From: Sedimentisphaerales bacterium
GTDB lineage: Bacteria > Planctomycetota > Phycisphaerae > Sedimentisphaerales > SM23-30
DNA: 36,581 nucleotides
Reading direction: 5' to 3'
Assembly (NCBI GenBank): GCA_016934515.1
Contig: JAFGSR010000190.1
Coordinates: 1 to 36,581 of the forward strand
The notes under the pieces were generated by a model. That model made no database searches. It was not told the DNA's origin and saw only the letters and a list, made by a program, of their open reading frames with translations. Within the stretch, counting starts at the first letter, position 1; every line of letters starts with the position of its first letter. This document shows positions 15,922 through 23,384 of the stretch, piece by piece. The position numbers were made by a program, and so were the translations under genes.

Positions 15922-18006
15922 ATGGCCAAATCAATTTCCATTCGAAGAAGTCTGCTGAAAAATCTCATCCTGATTATTCTCTTGCTCAGCGGCGCCATCA
16001 TGGCCATCATGATCATCAGAATCCAAACCGCCGTCCGCTACCTCTCCCAGGTTATTATCTCCCAAACCATCGATCAATCCGAAAGCCGACTGAACCGCTT
16101 TTTCGAGCCGATCTCCGAAAATATCAACATCGTAAAATCCTGGTGCGAAAACGGTGCTATCGACCTGGATCACCCCGACAGCTTCCGACGATATTTCACC
16201 TCTTTCATCGAACAGCACCCTCACATCTCCTCGGTAATTATCGCCGATACCCTGGGTAACGAATACATGCTCCTGCAAAACCACGACCAGTGGCTTCTAC
16301 GCCAACGAATACAAAACCACGAAACCACCTTCCGATTCTCCCAATGGACTAACGCCGACACCACTCCGCAGTCTCGACCTGCCACCGAACGGGAATTACA
16401 ATACAACCCCAATGAAAGGCCCTGGTTTGTCGGCGCCTTGAAAAACATCCCTGCCTCGTCCGACTCCGCCAATCCCGATCAAACCACCAGCCAGATATTC
16501 TGGACCGAACCATACCGTTTCTTCACCACCAATGAACCCGGCATCACCGTTTCGCAGGCTTTTCGCGGCCCCAACGGCAAACAATACGTCCTGGCTTTCG
16601 ATATCCTGCTCAATGAAATCCAGAAATTCACCGAAAAAATCAAAGTGCTCGACCAGGGCGACGTTTTCATCGTCTCCGGCAAACAAATACAGGACGAATC
16701 TAAAGCTCATTACCTCATTGGTTTTTCCCGCAACGGCCGCTGTGGACAATGCCTCGATCCCCAACAAGTACTTTTGCAACCACCTCAGGCACTGCATCGT
16801 ATCCCGCTCCTACGCGACGCCGATGCCGCCTTTTCCGATATCACGCCCAAGCAATTCGAAAACTCCTTACCTATCGTCCGCTTCGAGTGCGATCATCTAC
16901 AATGGTGGGGCATAGCCAAACCTTACCAGATTGAAGGAAGCGATTTCTTGTGGATTTTTGTGATGGTCCCCGAATCCGACATCATCAGCGCCATTAAGGA
17001 AGAACGCATTATTGTCGTTCTGATTACCCTTACCATTCTCTTCTTCGGCGTTTATCGCGCCTGCACCATCGCCAAACGCTTCAGCAGCCCCATCGAATCA
17101 CTCGTCCAGCAGAGCAACCGCATCAGCAAAGGTGACCTTGAACCCGGCCCCAACATCGATTCCAACGTTACCGAAGTCCGGCAACTCGCCGATGCCCAGG
17201 AGCACATGCGCCGCGGACTGAAATCCCTGATGAAACTCGAACGCGACCTGCAACTGGCCCAGCAGATTCAGCAAAATACTCTCCCCACCAAAATACCCTC
17301 CCTGCCCGGCTTCCAGATAGACGCCTGGAATAAACCCGCCGAACAAACCGGCGGCGACACTTACGACATCATCGGTCTGAGGACCGCCCACGACAATTCC
17401 GAAATTGATCTTACTAACGATGATCCCGACCAACTGCTGCTGCTGCTCGCCGACGCCGCCGGTCACGGCATCGGACCGGCTCTGTCGGTTGCCCAACTGC
17501 GTTCCATGCTCCGCATGGGTGCTCACATCGCTTCGGGCATCGACATCATCGCCAAACACATCAACGAACAGCTCTGCGACGATCTGCCCGAAGGACGGTT
17601 CATTACCGCTTGGCTCGGTCTGCTCGATCACCGCAAAAACACCCTCACCTCCTTCAGTGCCGGTCAGGGACCCCTGTTGCTCTATCGCGCCGAACAAAAA
17701 GAATTCCAAACCTTCTCCTCGGATACTTTACCGCTCGGCGTCCTGGATTGCCTCGATATCGAAGTCGCCGAACCTATCACCCTGGCCCCCGGCGACATCT
17801 TCGCCGTCATCTCCGACGGCATCTTCGAAGCTGCTAATCCCGACTCCGAACAATTCAAACAAAAACGCGTCCGCAACGTCATCGCCCAAAATGCCCACCT
17901 ATCCGCCACACAAATCATCGAAGCCCTCCGCCAGGCCGCCAACAACTTCACCCATAACGCCCCGCCCGACGACGACCAAACCATCATCATCATTAAAAAA
18001 ACCTGA
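15922..18006 (+). CDS. Membrane sensor PP2C phosphatase (dCache-HAMP-SpoIIE)
   Basis: The frame opens at 15769, but ATG at 15922 with GAGG 5 nt upstream is the likely start (694 aa); the first 51 codons look non-coding. TM1 is at about 12-32, a large outer sensor domain resembling dCache fills 35-355 (FIEQHPHISSVIIADTLGNEYML, NERPWFVGAL), TM2 is near 360-378, and HAMP is at about 385-435. The SpoIIE/RsbU-type phosphatase spans 470-690 with TGGDTYD, LADAAGHG, ISDGIFEA and DDDQTIII, so all metal-binding aspartates are kept. It should dephosphorylate an anti-sigma-antagonist-like partner in response to an outer ligand. No such partner is seen nearby. Confidence 0.9.
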   Translation: MAKSISIRRSLLKNLILIILLLSGAIMAIMIIRIQTAVRYLSQVIISQTIDQSESRLNRFFEPISENINIVKSWCENGAIDLDHPDSFRRYFTSFIEQHPHISSVIIADTLGNEYMLLQNHDQWLLRQRIQNHETTFRFSQWTNADTTPQSRPATERELQYNPNERPWFVGALKNIPASSDSANPDQTTSQIFWTEPYRFFTTNEPGITVSQAFRGPNGKQYVLAFDILLNEIQKFTEKIKVLDQGDVFIVSGKQIQDESKAHYLIGFSRNGRCGQCLDPQQVLLQPPQALHRIPLLRDADAAFSDITPKQFENSLPIVRFECDHLQWWGIAKPYQIEGSDFLWIFVMVPESDIISAIKEERIIVVLITLTILFFGVYRACTIAKRFSSPIESLVQQSNRISKGDLEPGPNIDSNVTEVRQLADAQEHMRRGLKSLMKLERDLQLAQQIQQNTLPTKIPSLPGFQIDAWNKPAEQTGGDTYDIIGLRTAHDNSEIDLTNDDPDQLLLLLADAAGHGIGPALSVAQLRSMLRMGAHIASGIDIIAKHINEQLCDDLPEGRFITAWLGLLDHRKNTLTSFSAGQGPLLLYRAEQKEFQTFSSDTLPLGVLDCLDIEVAEPITLAPGDIFAVISDGIFEAANPDSEQFKQKRVRNVIAQNAHLSATQIIEALRQAANNFTHNAPPDDDQTIIIIKKT

Positions 18007-18041
18007 CACCCCCAAAACCTGCTTACGGGGAAATATCAAAC

Positions 18042-18075
18042 AAAAAAAAACCACAGAATCGTAAAATACTGTGGT
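18042..18075 (-). terminator. Terminator of the RRM gene
   Basis: A stem ACCACAG (18050-18056) / CTGTGGT (18069-18075) is followed on the minus strand by a run of nine T (18050-18042). It lies 25 nt past the stop of the RRM gene. It may also stop the convergent SpoIIE transcript. Confidence 0.8.
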
Positions 18076-18099
18076 CTTCTTTATTAGGTCTCGAAGTGA

Positions 18100-18405
18100 T
18101 TAATAACGGCTTCGGCCTCCACCGCCGCCGTAACCACCACCACCGCCGCCGCCAGAGGTGCGGGGCTTGGCTTCGTTGACTTTGAGCGCTCGGCCGCCAC
18201 TGTCTTTTCCATTCAGTGCCGTGATTGCAGCTTGGGCTTCTTCATCGCTGCTCATCTCGATAAAGCCAAAACCTTTGCTTCGCCCGGTGTCTCGGTCTGT
18301 GATGACCTGAGCACTTTCGACGGTGCCGTGATCACCAAACATCTGTTCCAGGTCTGCTTGAGACGTTTCATAACTCATGTTTCCAACATACACTTTTCTA
18401 CCCAT
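18100..18405 (-). CDS. Glycine-rich RRM RNA-binding protein
   Basis: The protein is 101 aa. A single RRM fold holds RNP2 VYVGNM (residues 5-10) and RNP1 KGFGFIEM (44-51), both with the RNA-contacting aromatics. The C-terminal 20 residues are a Gly-rich tail ending in RSRY, like cyanobacterial Rbp and plant glycine-rich RNA-binding proteins. Such proteins are often induced by cold and bind U- or G-rich RNA. AGGAGA lies 7 nt before the ATG. A strong promoter about 180 bp upstream gives a long leader, which fits cold-type control by RNA structure. Confidence 0.93.
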   Translation of the reverse strand: MGRKVYVGNMSYETSQADLEQMFGDHGTVESAQVITDRDTGRSKGFGFIEMSSDEEAQAAITALNGKDSGGRALKVNEAKPRTSGGGGGGGYGGGGGRSRY

Positions 18406-18425
18406 AACAAAATCTCCTGTTATTT

Positions 18426-18467
18426 GGGTTTGTGACCCATCTTAAACTTTCCAGGTCACAGGGAAAG
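18426..18467 (-). promoter_or_regulatory. Two hairpins in the RRM mRNA leader
   Basis: Near the ribosome site two small inverted repeats occur: GGGT...ACCC (18426-18438) and CTTTCC...GGAAAG (18447-18467). They are candidates for translational control of the RRM gene, possibly by its own product. Function is inferred only. Confidence 0.35.
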
Positions 18468-18588
18468 CGGCCGACAATTCAGCCTCATAAAAGATGGAAG
18501 GGTGAAAGGGAAATTTTGGCGGGAAGCAGAAATGAAACTGTCTCAAACCTGATTTACTCGTTCAGCGAACCGATCTCTATATGAAAGT

Positions 18589-18617
18589 ACTATAGCAGTA
18601 TATCGGAACTCTGTCCA
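18589..18617 (-). promoter_or_regulatory. Promoter of the RRM gene
   Basis: On the minus strand TGGACA (18617-18612), a 17-bp spacer and TATAGT (18594-18589) preceded by TGC form an extended -10 promoter. Transcription would start near 18582, giving a leader of about 177 nt. Confidence 0.55.
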
Positions 18618-18771
18618 GAGTTAAATTGTGTTTTTATTGTTTTTTTTTCGGATAAGTAGATATTTTAACGCAATAAACAACCCCGCTGCCTTGCCCTTAA
18701 GTGGCTAAAGGTTGACTCCTAAAGGAGTTGCAAAGTTTATTTAAACGGCCCTGGCCATGAAATCAAAGGGT

Positions 18772-18936
18772 TTATTTTTGCCAACTTTTCGGATCGCCCC
18801 ATTCCATGATTACAGCCAGTCGAGTCTTTCTTTCCCGCTCACACCGAATCCGCAACGCTTTATCGGCCGGGCCGCCCTGACGGTGGAGGTTCTCGGAAAT
18901 TCGCTTTGCATGGTTTTCATTTATCATATTTTGCAT
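18772..18936 (-). CDS. Possible small polar protein of unknown function
   Basis: An open frame of 54 codons from ATG 18936 encodes a highly charged peptide (HAKRISENLHRQ, then RIRCERERKTRLAVIMEWGDP). It lies 45 nt after the stop of the 117-aa gene in the same direction, so it may share its transcript. No good ribosome site is seen and no family is recognised. An opposite-strand frame covers the same bases. It may be a chance frame or a gene remnant. Confidence 0.25.
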   Translation of the reverse strand: MQNMINENHAKRISENLHRQGGPADKALRIRCERERKTRLAVIMEWGDPKSWQK

Positions 18937-18980
18937 GCTCGTTGTCCATATTGTAGCCTGGGGGACGGGGGCGATACTTA

Positions 18981-19334
18981 TTATCTGCCCCAACTTCCTG
19001 TTTTGCGATACTGCGGCTTCCGCTGAAGATCGTCGTAATCGCCCCCTGGCTGCAATTCCAAGGCCAAAATAAGGAACGGCCCGAACGGATCGTGTTTGTC
19101 TTCTACCGTTCGGTAATATTTTGCCGCCGCTTCTGGCGAGTCGAATTGAGCCAGCATCACGGAATCATCCGTCCCACGTTCAAATTCCACAATACAGTGT
19201 TTTTTGGTGGTTTCGCCGCTGGAAGGTCCAGATTTGTCCCCAGTGGAGCTGTGATATTCCGCCATTTCCTCTTCCGTGTTAAATCGGGCTAACGTCTTAC
19301 CTTTACCCTGTTTAAATTCTATAATTCGATACAT
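18981..19334 (-). CDS. Protein of unknown function with two tandem copies of an EF-x-G motif unit
   Basis: The frame opens at 19475, but ATG 19334 with AAGGAAG upstream is the better start (117 aa). The sequence is an internal duplication: IIEFKQGKGKTLARFNTEEEM (residues 4-24) is matched by IVEFERG..SVMLAQFDSPEAA (about 46-70), each followed by a Tyr-rich helix end (AEYHS / AKYYR). A Ser/Gly linker (STGDKSGPSSGE) joins the two. It looks like a small alpha/beta repeat protein. There is no signal peptide and no known family that I recognise. It has its own strong promoter, an operator-like palindrome and a leader of about 205 nt. Confidence 0.55.
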   Translation of the reverse strand: MYRIIEFKQGKGKTLARFNTEEEMAEYHSSTGDKSGPSSGETTKKHCIVEFERGTDDSVMLAQFDSPEAAAKYYRTVEDKHDPFGPFLILALELQPGGDYDDLQRKPQYRKTGSWGR

Positions 19335-19546
19335 TGGTTCTTCCTTTACTGCTTGTAACGGGGGATTACCCGCTTTCTTGCCTACCGCCGCTTCGCTGAC
19401 CCTGCCCTTAAAAATCAACTCTTTATAATAATCGCCAATACCAAACAAACCGCAATGGCCGGAAACACCAAACATTTCCCCAACAGCGGCATAACAGGAA
19501 AATCCTATTCTCTCGATTTGTCGATATAGGTTAACTTGCTGTTAGC

Positions 19547-19577
19547 ACTATAACTGAAATTGTTGAAATGTCAACAA
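19547..19577 (-). promoter_or_regulatory. Strong promoter with palindromic operator upstream of the 117-aa gene
   Basis: On the minus strand a perfect TTGACA (19574-19569), 16-bp spacer and TATAGT (19552-19547). A 7-bp inverted repeat TTGTTGA (19577-19571) / TCAACAA (19566-19560) with 4-nt loop overlaps the -35 box. The leader from about 19540 to 19334 includes a hairpin GCGGG-TAATC-CCCGT and could be structured, but I cannot match it to a known riboswitch. Confidence 0.55.
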
Positions 19578-19719
19578 AAATCACGGCAAATTGGACTTGA
19601 GTCGCAATTTATGATGTTTATGTTGCAATTCCTTAAGCTCATGTAACCACAAATCGCGATATTTCAGTATAAATAGCGGCTTTCGGCATAAAAACCACGC
19701 CGAACAACCACCAACCCCC

Positions 19720-19827
19720 GGACACAATATCCCTCAACAGCTTGTTGCCAAACCTTCACTCAATATCTGCCACCGCTACAACATGCCCACCACCTTCTGC
19801 AAACACATTCTCGTCTCTACACCTTGA
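19720..19827 (+). pseudogene. C-terminal remnant of a second SPL-type radical SAM gene
   Basis: Read in this frame the bases give 35 codons ending in a stop, from GHNIPQQ to CKHILVSTP. The C-terminus of the radical SAM gene at 24513 reads HNIAQQQ to CKQNLVSTP. I count 21 identities in 34 residues, and the DNA is clearly related. No upstream part of the gene remains. The last bases overlap, antisense, the 3' end of the SecB-like gene. Confidence 0.65.
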
Positions 19828-20365
19828 CGACTTTCTTCTTAGCTTTTCTTTTTACAGCAGTTTTTTTACTTTGCTTGGGCTTTTCCTCTTCCGTTCTTTC
19901 TTCATGTCTGAAACGAAAAACAGGAATCACTAATTTGGGCAATCCCATACGAGCAATCGTAGCCTGCACAAATTCCCGCCAATATGGCCACGCATTATAA
20001 ATGCCATTTATCTGACCAAATGCATCAATGTTTTTCTTGGTAAATATTGCAGTGCTATCAATTGTATAAGCCAGCAAAAATTTAGCCTGGATACTTAACG
20101 ATAATTTGTCAGCAGCAGATTTTTCCGGCTTGGCGGTCATTTTGAATTCCGGTAATAGCAAAATCTGACTGCGCTCTTTATCTAATTCTGCTTTTACGGA
20201 ATATTTATAATCGAGTACCTGCTTACCTTGATCCGCAAGAGGCGTTTGTTTACATTCACATTCAATTAACCTGACCTCAAATATCTCAACTTTATCAGAT
20301 ACAGGTAATGCTAATTCAAAAGGATTTTCTTCTGTTTTTTTCTTCTTCTTACTTTGCTTTGCCAT
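19817..20365 (-). CDS. SecB-like chaperone of a toxin-antitoxin-chaperone module
   Basis: The protein is 182 aa. The core (about 20-150) is SecB-like. Beta strands with FEVRLIECECK, LDYKYSVKAEL and AKFLLAYTI are followed by the conserved C-terminal signature NGIYNAWPYWREFVQATIARMGLPKLVIPVF, which matches the SecB order (N...WPY.RE.....T.RMGLP.L.LP). The N-terminus (KQSKKKKK) and the C-terminus are lysine-rich. A SecB relative placed directly after a HigA-type gene (3 nt gap) is the arrangement of Rv1957 in the M. tuberculosis TAC system, where the chaperone protects the antitoxin. The gene is AT-richer than the flanking phage genes, which suggests transfer. Confidence 0.8.
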   Translation of the reverse strand: MAKQSKKKKKTEENPFELALPVSDKVEIFEVRLIECECKQTPLADQGKQVLDYKYSVKAELDKERSQILLLPEFKMTAKPEKSAADKLSLSIQAKFLLAYTIDSTAIFTKKNIDAFGQINGIYNAWPYWREFVQATIARMGLPKLVIPVFRFRHEERTEEEKPKQSKKTAVKRKAKKKVVKV

Positions 20366-20368
20366 AAA

Positions 20369-20773
20369 TCAACCTGCTTGTTTGATTCCATTAGAACCAC
20401 TTGAATTTGGCACACAGGGTAAACTTTCTCTCAGTTGGTCAGTATTCCAATATTCTTCTTTCTCGATACGATAATTTATCTGCGGATCGTGGGCTTCTAT
20501 ACTTAAAGGACCAGCCTCAACATAAAGGCTACTATCCAAGGCCATCATAACATCGGAAATCGTGCGCAAAGTCATGTTTGCAGAACCATCAAGAAGTTGG
20601 GTAATATACCCTTTAGATCGTCCCAATTTCGCCGCAAGTTTTACCTTGTTGATTTTTCTGTCTTCCATAAGCTTGCAAATCAATTCGGAAACTTCAAATA
20701 TGATCCGTTCCTGCTGATAAAGTTTCATTCCCTCATCAGTTTTTGTAAATTGTTCCGATAAAGTCTCGCACAT
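20369..20773 (-). CDS. HigA-type XRE-family antitoxin
   Basis: The protein is 134 aa. An XRE helix-turn-helix spans about 35-90 (NKVKLAAKLGRSKGYITQLLDGSANMTLRTISDVMMAL). The C-terminal 45 residues (from IEAHDPQINYRI) form a polar extension beyond the DNA-binding domain. In TAC systems such a tail is the chaperone-addiction segment bound by the SecB-like partner, so this is the likely contact (inference). GGAGG lies 9 nt before the ATG. It is 21 nt downstream of the toxin gene and 3 nt upstream of the chaperone gene, so the three form one operon. Confidence 0.85.
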   Translation of the reverse strand: MCETLSEQFTKTDEGMKLYQQERIIFEVSELICKLMEDRKINKVKLAAKLGRSKGYITQLLDGSANMTLRTISDVMMALDSSLYVEAGPLSIEAHDPQINYRIEKEEYWNTDQLRESLPCVPNSSGSNGIKQAG

Positions 20774-20794
20774 AATTTTACACCTCCGTTCTGA

Positions 20795-21136
20795 CTAGTT
20801 GTAACCTTGTAAGTGTTCCTCCATGATTATTTTTGCCTTTTCTATCTCCTTCCTTGGACACTTTCCACTTCCGCTCTTGCCTGAAAATCCATGAGTAAGA
20901 TACCACGTTGTTCCTTTCTGAAAAGACAAGATACGTGAGGTTTTACACTTAAATTCGTATATCGGCCCATTTAAACGTCTAAATTTTTGCTTATTATCTA
21001 TTCTTCCTCTGTTTGCCATATTTTTGAACGATATGATAAACTTCGCCTTAATATCTCCATTAAGTTTCTTGTTCTCAAAAAACCCTTCGCAGGCACGCTG
21101 CCATTTAGCCGAACAGCATACTCTATGGCCCCCCAT
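20795..21136 (-). CDS. HigB/RelE-type toxin (Gp49-like), reading frame shifted near the N-terminus
   Basis: The open frame is 113 aa. From about residue 18 on it fits the HigB/Gp49 family (KFRRLNGPIYEFKCKTSRILSF..TTWYLTHGFSGKS....PRKEIEKAKIIMEEH), an mRNA-cutting toxin fold. Residues 1-17 (GGHRVCCSAKWQRACEG) do not fit. In the alternative frame, starting at ATG 21177, the same DNA reads MSRRTDNTIVERGRWGAIEYAVRLNGSVPAKGF, which does look like the family's N-terminus. The two frames join by a -1 shift at the T-run 21082-21077. Either a mutation, a read error or programmed frameshifting is involved. ATG 21136 has AAAGAGG close by, so a short form could also be made. Confidence 0.75.
   Translation of the reverse strand: MGGHRVCCSAKWQRACEGFFENKKLNGDIKAKFIISFKNMANRGRIDNKQKFRRLNGPIYEFKCKTSRILSFQKGTTWYLTHGFSGKSGSGKCPRKEIEKAKIIMEEHLQGYN
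21077..21085 (-). other. In-phase slippery heptamer in the toxin gene
   Basis: On the minus strand the bases read GGGTTTTTT. In the upstream frame the codons are AAG GGT TTT TTG, so G GGT TTT is an X XXY YYZ heptamer in exactly the phase needed for a -1 shift into the downstream toxin frame (giving PAKGFFENKK). Confidence 0.5.
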
Positions 21137-21186
21137 CGACCTCTTTCGACAATTGTATTATCGGTTCGCCTGCTCATTATAGTTTA

Positions 21187-21236
21187 CATATACCTAAACC
21201 TAAAATGCAAGTCAAGAAAGTTTAGTTATAACTAAA
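21187..21236 (-). promoter_or_regulatory. Promoter and operator palindrome of the TAC operon
   Basis: A perfect 16-bp palindrome TTTAGTTATAACTAAA (21221-21236) lies just upstream of TTGACT (21215-21210), a 17-bp spacer and TATATG (21192-21187). The half-site TTTAG recurs twice in the spacer (TTTAGGTTTAGG). This is what is expected for autorepression by the XRE antitoxin. The start near 21180 would leave only a few leader bases before ATG 21177; ATG 21136 would have a normal leader. Confidence 0.6.
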
Positions 21237-21452
21237 TTATAGCCCGAAAACAACCTTAACTCCTTACGAAATAATCATTTACGCAAGTATGGATATTTTT
21301 GTTTTATTCTAATAAAATTTTTGTGCTCCAGAAATTATCCCTGAAACCGAATTTATTCGGACCTTACTGCCCTTCAGAGCATACTTTATAACCCTTTTGT
21401 TATTATTTGTCAAATATGGTACTACCTTACCAAATTCCGCTATAACGTCCAC

Positions 21453-22412
21453 TTAGAGAACGGCTTCACCAACCCGATTTGGCTTCCCGGCCTGGATCCC
21501 CCGGTCCAGCACCACCACCTGGCAGCGCTCCAGTATCCGCCTCGCGATGCGGCGGTCGTAGTGTTCCGCCAGCATCTGCGGATTCAAATTGCTGCTGATG
21601 TGCGTAATCTTACCCGACCAGTAACGCTGATCGATCAAATCGTAAAGCATCTCCACCGCCGCCTTGGTCTCGCGTCCCTCGGCGTCCAGCCCCACCCCCA
21701 AATCATCCACGCACAACACTCCCGCCTTGCGGTACTGCTCAAAAATCTCCTGCTCAGTCACCGTCGCCGCCGGCTGATAACTCGAACGCACCCGCCGCTT
21801 GAACCGCGACCAGTTAATCACCTCCACCTGATGACCACCCGCCAACGCCTCCACCGCCAACGCACACATCAACCACGACTTACCCGTGTTCACCGGCCCA
21901 CAAATAAAACTCGACCGCCCCGGACGAATATGCAGCACCCTCATATCATAACCCGAACCCTTGGCAAAACTCTCCAACCCCGGCAGCACCACCTCATCTC
22001 CCGGCGACGCCACCTCACCGCGACTATTGCGAATGTATTGCCGACCAACTCCCGCCCGCAACACCCGGTTGAGCTTATCCGTCTCCGACAACGAACTCCA
22101 TAAACACTTCGGTCGCGAACAGATCGCCCGCGATATTTTGGCCCGCCAACGATCCGCATCACCAGCTAACACACACTTGCGGTCAATAAACTCACCACAC
22201 ACCGAACAGTAAGCCTCCAGCTCAACCAGCTCCTTCTTCTTAAGCTCCAGCTTCTTCTTCGGCTTGGTATCCGCCGACCGCCCCGGCAGATCTAACGCTG
22301 CCCCAGTCAACCGCTTGGCCATCGTGACGAACTCCTGCTTTGCCCGCCGTTGCCTTACCATTTCCTGCAATTCCATGTCGCTGTAAATTTTTCTCTGGTG
22401 CATTTGCCGCAT
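21453..22412 (-). CDS. DnaC/IstB-like helicase loader ATPase with zinc-binding N-terminal part
   Basis: The protein is up to 319 aa. Residues about 65-105 hold a Cys cluster (CSVC...C...CSRPKC) that probably binds zinc. The AAA+ domain follows: Walker A GPVNTGKSW near 170-178, Walker B VLCVDDLGVG near 230, sensor-1 THISSNLN and the arginine-rich box 2 region (DRRIARRILE). It should load a replicative helicase on DNA, with the neighbouring DUF1376 protein acting as initiator. The start is uncertain: ATG 22412 gives a 173-nt overlap with the upstream gene, while ATG 22322 (AGGAG 9 nt upstream) gives an 83-nt overlap. Confidence 0.8.
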   Translation of the reverse strand: MRQMHQRKIYSDMELQEMVRQRRAKQEFVTMAKRLTGAALDLPGRSADTKPKKKLELKKKELVELEAYCSVCGEFIDRKCVLAGDADRWRAKISRAICSRPKCLWSSLSETDKLNRVLRAGVGRQYIRNSRGEVASPGDEVVLPGLESFAKGSGYDMRVLHIRPGRSSFICGPVNTGKSWLMCALAVEALAGGHQVEVINWSRFKRRVRSSYQPAATVTEQEIFEQYRKAGVLCVDDLGVGLDAEGRETKAAVEMLYDLIDQRYWSGKITHISSNLNPQMLAEHYDRRIARRILERCQVVVLDRGIQAGKPNRVGEAVL

Positions 22413-23247
22413 CCTTATTCATACGTGAAATTATCCATCCCGGGCTCGTCGCCCGAATCCGCTCAATATAAGCCAAACACTTATCCAATCCATGACTCGA
22501 CAACGCCTGCTTCCACTGGTGAAAGTGATACTTCTTCAGATCACCCATCTGCAAACCGTTCGCCGACAACCAGCTTTTCACCACCTGTCCCAGCTCGGCA
22601 CCTTCCATCGCCAGCATCGTCTTAATCAACGCCAACCCATCAACCGCCCCGACACCGCCGCCGCAATCCTCAGCCGGACCATTATCACCGTCAACTGCAT
22701 CAACCTTCGGATGGTCACCATCGTCAACATTACCCGTTGGTTTTGAAACAACAGAATTGTTTAACCGGTCAACTTCGTCAACTCCAGTAAGAGTATTATT
22801 AACCGAAGTAGAAAATGAAGCAGAAGAAGAAATAGAAGATGAAGAGCCATTTTTTTCGCCCGACAAATCACCGCCCGACGAAATGGCATTGCCATCGACG
22901 CCCCAGCGACTCTGAGCACCTTTGCAACCCGCCGCCCGGCGCCTATCTCTCGACGCCGCCTGCTTTTGCATCTCCCGCACCAGATAATCGTGCGTAACCA
23001 CTCCATTTTTCTCAACGAAAGTAACTTTGATTTTACTCCAAAGTTTCTCGGCTTTTTTCCGTGTTCTACAATTCCATAACTTGCACATTACTGCAAAGTC
23101 AACCTCCATTGACCCGCCGTTCTCCCACAGGTAAAACAACAGCTTGCAGTAAGCTCCAAACTGCTCCATATCCCAGAACATCACCACCGGGTCCGCCAGA
23201 AAATCCTTCGGATAACACTGAAACGCCGGCGTATTCCTGATAACCAT
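22240..23247 (-). CDS. DUF1376-domain phage replication protein
   Basis: The protein is 335 aa. The N-terminal 95 residues match DUF1376/YdaU (FQCYPKDFLADPVVMFWDMEQFGAYCKLLFYLWENGG), a winged-helix-like domain of phage replication initiators. A basic stretch (SRDRRRAAGCKGAQSRWG) and a long Ser/Asp/Gly-rich linker (115-205) lead to a helical C-terminal domain (about 205-280; LIKTMLAMEGAELGQVVKSWLSANG, KYHFHQWKQALSSHGLDKCLAYIERI) of the DnaD type. Its 3' end overlaps the DnaC-like gene. It probably binds the origin and recruits the loader. No origin iteron array was recognised in or near the gene. Confidence 0.8.
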   Translation of the reverse strand: MVIRNTPAFQCYPKDFLADPVVMFWDMEQFGAYCKLLFYLWENGGSMEVDFAVMCKLWNCRTRKKAEKLWSKIKVTFVEKNGVVTHDYLVREMQKQAASRDRRRAAGCKGAQSRWGVDGNAISSGGDLSGEKNGSSSSISSSASFSTSVNNTLTGVDEVDRLNNSVVSKPTGNVDDGDHPKVDAVDGDNGPAEDCGGGVGAVDGLALIKTMLAMEGAELGQVVKSWLSANGLQMGDLKKYHFHQWKQALSSHGLDKCLAYIERIRATSPGWIISRMNKDAANAPEKNLQRHGIAGNGKATAGKAGVRHDGQAVDWGSVRSAGAVGGYQAEEEAGA

Positions 23248-23384
23248 CCCTGCCCGCCCATCTGATAAGAAACCTTAATGCAACCAAAGCGACCACCGTC
23301 GCTCCCTGACAATTGATATTTTCCGGTTTACAAAACCACTATTTTTTCGTAAGTTATTATTTATCCCTGACTGGTCAGCTAATT

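Noticed and set aside
19335-19475. Extended N-terminus of the 117-aa protein
   Set aside because: The ATG at 19475 has GGGGAA directly against it, while ATG 19334 has a well-spaced AAGGAAG; the intervening sequence is better read as leader.
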